From: DMER64 sp964600385
GTDB taxonomy: Bacteria > Bacteroidota > Bacteroidia > Bacteroidales > UBA932
Direction: 5' to 3'
Assembly: GCA_964600385.1 (NCBI GenBank)
Contig: CAZRJC010000045.1
Span: forward strand, 1-9,829
DNA length: 9,829 bases
The notes below the pieces were generated by a model. That model was not told the DNA's origin. It worked only from the letters and a program-made list of their open reading frames with translations, and did no database searches. Position 1 is the first letter of the stretch. Every line of letters starts with the position of its first letter. Positions 6,266-9,829 of the stretch are shown piece by piece. Position numbers and translations under genes: made by a program.

Positions 6266-7339
6266 ATGAAAACCGTTTACAACTTCAACGCCGGTCCCTG
6301 CATTCTGCCAAAAGAAGCCCTTCAGGCCGGTATTAATGCTTTACAGGATTTTAACGGATCGGGAATGTCCGTTATTGAAATTTCACACCGCTCCAAAGAT
6401 TGGGAAGCTGTTATGAATGAATGCCGCGCTCTCTGGAGAGAACTGCTGCAGATCCCCGAAAATTATGATATCCTTTTCCTCGGAGGCGGGGCAAGCCTTC
6501 AGTTCTGCATGGTTCCCATGAACCTCATGGAAAACAAAGCAGCCTATCTGGACACAGGCGTTTGGGCTAAAAAAGCTTATAAGGAAGCCAAAAACCTGGG
6601 TAATGCCGTTTGTGTAGCCAGCTCTTCCGATAAGAACTACACATACATTCCCAAAGGATACGAGATTCCTAAGGATGCAGACTACTTCCATATCACAACC
6701 AACAACACCATTTACGGCACCGAGATCCGTAAAGACATCGACTGCCCGGTTTCCCTGGTTGCCGATATGTCGTCAGACATCATGAGCCGTCCGGTTGACG
6801 TTTCCAAATATGCCCTCATTTACGGCGGTGCACAAAAAAATGTAGGCCCTGCCGGAGTGACCTTTGTGATCATTCGTAAAGATATGATTGGAAAGGTGAG
6901 CCGTTATGTTCCCACCATGCTCAGCTACCAGACCCACATGGAAGGCGAATCGATGTTCAACACGCCTCCCGTATTCTCTATCTATATCATGACCCAGACC
7001 CTCAAATGGCTTAAGAGCATAGGAGGCGTTGCCGCCATAAACAAACGTAATGTAGAGAAAGCCAATCTGCTGTACGGCGAGATTGACCGCAACACCCTCT
7101 TCACCGGCACCGCCGCTCCCGAAGACCGTTCCATCATGAACATATGCTTTGTAATGGCTCCCGGACACGAAGCGCTGGAAGCCGAATTCATGGACTTTGC
7201 AAAAGCCCGCGGCATGGTAGGAATTAAAGGGCACCGCTCCGTAGGCGGGTTCCGTGCCTCTGTTTACAATGCCTGTCCAATTGAAAGCGTAAAGGCACTG
7301 GTTGAATGTATGCAGGATTTTGAAAAACTTCATAAATAA
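6266..7339 (+). CDS. serC: Phosphoserine aminotransferase
   Basis: A 357-residue PLP enzyme converting 3-phosphohydroxypyruvate and glutamate to phosphoserine and 2-oxoglutarate; the same family member commonly serves pyridoxal phosphate synthesis too. Visible features: YNFNAGPCILP at 5-15, GGGASLQF at 73-80 (cofactor phosphate loop), VADMSSD at 165-171 (Asp167 near the pyridine nitrogen), GGAQKNVGPAG at 187-197 with Lys191 as the PLP lysine, and GHRSVGGFRAS at 322-332. Length matches the family (about 360). I chose ATG 6266 (MKTVYNFNAGP). An in-frame TTG at 6224 would add 14 residues unlike the family and lies inside the -7 promoter box, upstream of the predicted transcript start. serA follows 7 bp after the stop. 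Confidence 0.96.
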   Translation: MKTVYNFNAGPCILPKEALQAGINALQDFNGSGMSVIEISHRSKDWEAVMNECRALWRELLQIPENYDILFLGGGASLQFCMVPMNLMENKAAYLDTGVWAKKAYKEAKNLGNAVCVASSSDKNYTYIPKGYEIPKDADYFHITTNNTIYGTEIRKDIDCPVSLVADMSSDIMSRPVDVSKYALIYGGAQKNVGPAGVTFVIIRKDMIGKVSRYVPTMLSYQTHMEGESMFNTPPVFSIYIMTQTLKWLKSIGGVAAINKRNVEKANLLYGEIDRNTLFTGTAAPEDRSIMNICFVMAPGHEALEAEFMDFAKARGMVGIKGHRSVGGFRASVYNACPIESVKALVECMQDFEKLHK

Positions 7340-7346
7340 GAAAATC

Positions 7347-8267
7347 ATGAATATATTGGTAGCTACCGAAAAACCGTTCGCAAAAAAAGCGGTGGACGGG
7401 ATTCGCATTATAGCAGAAGAAGCTTGCATGAAGCTTTCATTACTTGAGAAATATACTTCCGCAGAAGAACTTTATGCAGCCGTTGCAACGGCCGACGCAC
7501 TCATCGTTCGCTCGGACAAGGTTACGGCACAGGTGATAGACGCTGCACCCAATCTGAAGATTGTGGTACGCGCCGGAGCCGGTTACGATAACCTGGACCT
7601 GGAAGCCTGCACCCGCAAGGGAATCGTGGCCATGAACACCCCGGGACAAAATGCCAATGCGGTGGCCGAGCTGGCCATCGGGCTTATGATCTATATGGCC
7701 CGTAACCAGTTCCAGCCCGGAACCGGCAGTGAGCTCAAAGGCAAGAGGCTGGGACTTCAGGCTTACGGAAACGTAGGACGTCTGGTAGCAGGCCTGGCTA
7801 AAGGATTTGGAATGGAAGTCATGGCATTTGACCCCTTTGTTCCCGCTTCGTCCATTGAGGCAGAGGGCATAAAGGTAGCCGGCTCGGTAGAAGAATTATA
7901 CCGCTCATGCGATTACTTATCGGTTCACATCCCCGCCACCCCCGAAACCAAAGGATCCATCGGCAAAAAACTTCTTTCGCTCATGCCCAAAGGTGCGTGC
8001 CTTATTAACACCGCCCGCAAAGAAGTGATCAACGAACAGGAACTCGAAGAAACACTGCTGGAACGTACCGACCTGAAATACGCCGCAGACGTGGCTCCCT
8101 CGAATATCGACGCCCTTACGGCCCAGTTCAACACACGTGTTTTCGCTACTCCCAAAAAGATGGGTGCCGAGACTGCAGAAGCCAATATCAATGCCGGTCT
8201 GGCAGCTGCCAGGCAGATAGTGGGCTTCCTTAAACAAGGTGACAGAAAATTCCAACTGAACAAGTAA
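7347..8267 (+). CDS. serA: D-3-phosphoglycerate dehydrogenase, short form with atypical active site
   Basis: A 306-residue D-2-hydroxyacid dehydrogenase that oxidises 3-phosphoglycerate to 3-phosphohydroxypyruvate with NAD. There is no ACT or other C-terminal regulatory domain, so it is a minimal form unlikely to be inhibited by serine through an ACT site. Family features: VVRAGAGYDNLD at 73-84, NTPGQNANAVAELAIGL at 97-113, the dinucleotide loop at 139-144, Asp162 after the next strand, and NTAR at 221-224 with catalytic Arg224. Oddities: the dinucleotide loop is AYGNVG rather than GxGxxG, and the usual TPH with the catalytic His is TPKK (268-271). The usual Glu of the DVFExEP motif is not found at DVAPSN (248-253). 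A Lys-for-His form is known for some PGDHs (Entamoeba type). The start is ATG 7347; an in-frame TTG at 7302 lies inside serC. Confidence 0.9.
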   Translation: MNILVATEKPFAKKAVDGIRIIAEEACMKLSLLEKYTSAEELYAAVATADALIVRSDKVTAQVIDAAPNLKIVVRAGAGYDNLDLEACTRKGIVAMNTPGQNANAVAELAIGLMIYMARNQFQPGTGSELKGKRLGLQAYGNVGRLVAGLAKGFGMEVMAFDPFVPASSIEAEGIKVAGSVEELYRSCDYLSVHIPATPETKGSIGKKLLSLMPKGACLINTARKEVINEQELEETLLERTDLKYAADVAPSNIDALTAQFNTRVFATPKKMGAETAEANINAGLAAARQIVGFLKQGDRKFQLNK

Positions 8268-8282
8268 CCAGCATTTTGCCCT

Positions 8283-9602
8283 ATGGTTAAGATCAAACCC
8301 TTTGCCGCCCTGCGGCCCCCGAAAGAACTTGTAACACAAATTGCGTCGCGCCCCTACGATGTGCTCAACTCTGCCGAGGCCCAGGCCGAAGCCGGAGAAA
8401 AGTCCCTGCTGCACATCACAAAGCCGGAAATCGATTTCAGCCCCATCATTGACGAACACTCACAACAGGCCTACGACAAGGCCGTTGAGAACTTCGGAAA
8501 ATGGCAGAAAAACAACTGGCTGGTGCGCGATCCCCGCGAAATGTATTACGTCTATGCCCAGACCATGGAAGGCCGGACCCAGTACGGACTGGTGGTTTGC
8601 GCCCATGTGGAAGACTACCTCTCGGGAAAGATCAAAAAACACGAACTGACCCGAAAAGATAAGGAAGAAGACCGGATGATCCACGTGCGAATTCAAAGCG
8701 CCAACATAGAACCGGTATTCTTTGCATACCCCGATGTCAAAGAGATCAACGACATAGTAAATGCCATTGTATCCGGTCCCGCCGAATACGATTTCACGGC
8801 CGCGGACGGATTCGGGCACCACTTCTGGCCCGTTTCAGATCCTGCTGTTTGCCGGCGCATTACAGAAATTTTTGCCTCGGTCCCCGCATTTTATGTAGCC
8901 GACGGACATCACCGTACCGCTGCCGCTGCACTGGTGGGAGCCGAACGCAAAGCCGCCAATCCCCATCACACCGGAGAAGAAGAATACAATTGGTTCATGG
9001 CCGTTGTCTTCCCTGAAAGCCACCTGAAGATCATTGACTACAACCGCGTGCTGAAAGACCTGAACGGCATGAGCCCCGAGGCTTTCCTTGACGCCCTGTT
9101 TAAAGACTTTGTCGTGGAATGTTGCTGCGACGGAAAACCGCAGGCCGGCGGAACCGGTGCGGCTACCTGCAATTGTGCAGCCGGCAACAGTGCGGCCGGC
9201 AATGATGCGGCCGGCGCCCCCTATGTCCCCTCGGGTCTGCACAACTTCTCCATGTACCTCAACGGCTGCTGGTACTCCCTGACAGCCCGCCCCGGTACAT
9301 ACGACAATGACGACCCCATTGGTGTGCTTGACGTGACTGTGCTCTCCAACCTGGTGTTTGACAAACTGCTCGGCATCAAGGATTTGAGGACAAGCAAACG
9401 CATTGACTTTGTAGGAGGAATCCGTGGCCTGAACGAACTCAAACGCCGTGTGGATTCCGGTGAAATGGTTGCTGCCTTTGCCCTCTATCCGGTGACCATG
9501 CAACAGCTCATCCACATTGCCGACACCGGTAACATCATGCCGCCCAAGACTACCTGGTTTGAACCCAAACTGCGTAGCGGGCTGGCCATTCATACTTTTT
9601 GA
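8283..9602 (+). CDS. DUF1015 protein in the serine operon
   Basis: A 439-residue soluble protein of the DUF1015 family, whose function is not established as far as I know. Conserved parts: the N-terminal IKPFAALRP (4-12) and SRPYDVLN (22-29), LLHITKPEID (42-51), KHELTRKDKEEDR (119-131), ADGHHRTAAA (206-215), and the C-terminal MPPKTTWFEPKLRSGL (419-434). The DGHHR motif (207-211) resembles that of ParB-fold free serine kinases (SerK, SbnI), although that homology is inferred from the motif only. It lies 15 bp after serA and is the last gene before the terminator, so it is co-transcribed with serC and serA. A role with serine or phosphoserine is therefore plausible; the window has no serB. Residues about 281-316 are an unusual Cys- then Ala/Gly/Asn-rich insert, probably a disordered surface loop. 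Confidence 0.87.
   Translation: MVKIKPFAALRPPKELVTQIASRPYDVLNSAEAQAEAGEKSLLHITKPEIDFSPIIDEHSQQAYDKAVENFGKWQKNNWLVRDPREMYYVYAQTMEGRTQYGLVVCAHVEDYLSGKIKKHELTRKDKEEDRMIHVRIQSANIEPVFFAYPDVKEINDIVNAIVSGPAEYDFTAADGFGHHFWPVSDPAVCRRITEIFASVPAFYVADGHHRTAAAALVGAERKAANPHHTGEEEYNWFMAVVFPESHLKIIDYNRVLKDLNGMSPEAFLDALFKDFVVECCCDGKPQAGGTGAATCNCAAGNSAAGNDAAGAPYVPSGLHNFSMYLNGCWYSLTARPGTYDNDDPIGVLDVTVLSNLVFDKLLGIKDLRTSKRIDFVGGIRGLNELKRRVDSGEMVAAFALYPVTMQQLIHIADTGNIMPPKTTWFEPKLRSGLAIHTF
9177..9221 (+). repeat. In-frame 15 bp tandem repeat inside the DUF1015 gene
   Basis: Three consecutive 15 bp units begin GCRGCCGGC: 9177-9191, 9192-9206 and 9207-9221 (the last diverged after its first nine bases). They encode AAGNS, AAGND and AAGAP. 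The unit length is a multiple of three, so gain or loss of copies keeps the frame. A related CAGGCCGGC stretch lies just upstream at about 9151-9159. It is a coding minisatellite, not a CRISPR or mobile element. Confidence 0.75.
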
Positions 9603-9671
9603 CGCTTTGACGTAAAGGCCAACGAAAGGTCTTCGCGAAGGTCAAGAATTTATAGACAATAATTGAAGTGC

Positions 9672-9713
9672 ATGGGTCTGAAGTGGAAATCCGCTTCAGG
9701 CCCATTGCTTTTT
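9672..9713 (+). terminator. Intrinsic terminator of the serC - serA - DUF1015 operon
   Basis: Arms 9672-9686 and 9691-9705 (ATGGGTCTGAAGTGG against CCGCTTCAGGCCCAT) pair over 15 bp, including two G-U pairs, around an AAAT loop. The hairpin is followed by TGC and then five T residues (9709-9713). This is a strong plus-strand intrinsic terminator about 70 bp after the DUF1015 stop. There is no T-run on the minus-strand side, so it should act in one direction. The stretch 9603-9671 before it shows nothing else that I can support. Confidence 0.85.
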
Positions 9714-9721
9714 GCTGCTGC

Positions 9722-9829
9722 TCAGACTGTTGGTGCAACCGGGCAGGTCCTCAGCTTACACAGCATTTCTTTAACACGGTCAAGAACCATCACAAGATAT
9801 TTAGAACGGGAAACGCCTCCCATTGGCTG
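9722..9829 (-). CDS. Possible 3' end of an unidentified minus-strand gene
   Basis: On the minus strand one frame is open from the right edge for 35 codons to TGA at 9724-9722, reading QPMGGVSRSKYLVMVLDRVK and continuing to CPVAPTV. The other two minus-strand frames close early. The residue mix, with alternating hydrophobic and basic residues (RSKYLVMVLDRVKEML), looks like the end of a helical protein, and a convergent gene ending just beyond the operon terminator is a natural layout. I do not recognise the family. A 35-codon open frame can occur by chance, and one plus-strand frame is also open here, so this is a weak call. Confidence 0.3.
   Translation of the reverse strand, partial: QPMGGVSRSKYLVMVLDRVKEMLCKLRTCPVAPTV

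Noticed and set aside
7302..7346. Extended SerA start at TTG 7302
   Set aside because: It lies inside the serC coding region and adds 15 residues unlike the family; ATG 7347 gives the usual short N-terminus before the first strand.
9177..9221. Tandem repeat considered as a CRISPR-like or mobile-element repeat
   Set aside because: The units are only 15 bp, contiguous without spacers, and in frame within a coding gene, so a coding minisatellite is the simpler reading.
8835..9593. Long minus-strand open frame (252 codons) opposite the DUF1015 gene
   Set aside because: It is a shadow of the plus-strand gene in GC-rich sequence, with His/Gly/Val-rich low-quality composition, no recognisable motif, and no promoter or layout support. 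The similar long frames at 6773-7429 and 7917-8459 were rejected for the same reason.
9598..9641. Repeated TTTGACG (9598-9604 and 9606-9612) and the palindrome CTTCGCGAAG (about 9631-9640) after DUF1015
   Set aside because: Both are short and cannot be distinguished from chance; the palindrome leaves too small a stem for a convincing hairpin, and the real terminator lies further downstream.
1..9829. Search for a defence system, prophage, insertion sequence or biosynthetic cluster
   Set aside because: Nearly all of the window is occupied by recognisable housekeeping genes with family-typical lengths and no terminal inverted repeats, integrase, transposase, tRNA or attachment site that I could see.

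Overview
The window reads as a chromosomal housekeeping segment from a Bacteroidota bacterium, most likely of the order Bacteroidales. The evidence is the set of genes (a DUF3127 protein with an SSB-like tail, an FKBP lipoprotein, a free-standing LuxC-type acyl-CoA reductase, a short serA and a DUF1015 gene behind serC-serA), promoter boxes of the Bacteroides TAnnTTTG type, and the general lack of Shine-Dalgarno sequences before start codons. The genus cannot be fixed from this sequence.

Layout. At the left edge (1-111, +) is the last CBS domain of an arabinose-5-phosphate isomerase (kdsD). It overlaps by 4 bp an agmatinase/arginase-family ureohydrolase (108-1145, +). A well-formed Bacteroides-type promoter then leads to an FKBP-type prolyl isomerase lipoprotein (1202-1927, +) and, 8 bp later, a GTG-initiated DUF3127 protein (1936-2295, +). 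That pair converges on, and overlaps by 47 bp, a minus-strand pair: a LuxC-type acyl-CoA reductase (3112-4158) followed by miaA (2249-3130), whose own genes overlap by 19 bp. A 35 bp divergent control region (4159-4193) separates the minus-strand pair from the plus-strand run yigZ - pyrB - pyrI (4194-6201). A further promoter at about 6219 starts serC - serA - DUF1015 (6266-9602), which ends in a strong intrinsic terminator (9672-9713). The last 108 bases may hold the 3' end of an unidentified minus-strand gene.

How the genes work together. serC and serA supply the oxidation and transamination steps of phosphoserine synthesis. No serB is in the window, and the third gene is a DUF1015 protein whose DGHHR motif resembles that of ParB-fold serine kinases, so it may handle serine or phosphoserine. 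pyrB and pyrI encode the catalytic and zinc-binding regulatory chains of aspartate carbamoyltransferase. The acyl-CoA reductase and miaA appear translationally coupled but have no obvious shared pathway.

The points most worth following are four. The first is the interlocked divergent promoters at 4159-4193, which look leaderless. The second is the unusual active site of SerA, with Lys where the catalytic His normally lies. The third is the DUF1015 protein as a candidate enzyme of serine metabolism. The fourth is the Cys/Ala/Gly-rich insert in that protein, built on a 15 bp tandem repeat. I saw no mobile element, CRISPR array, tRNA or rRNA, and no gene-free stretch longer than about 230 bases.
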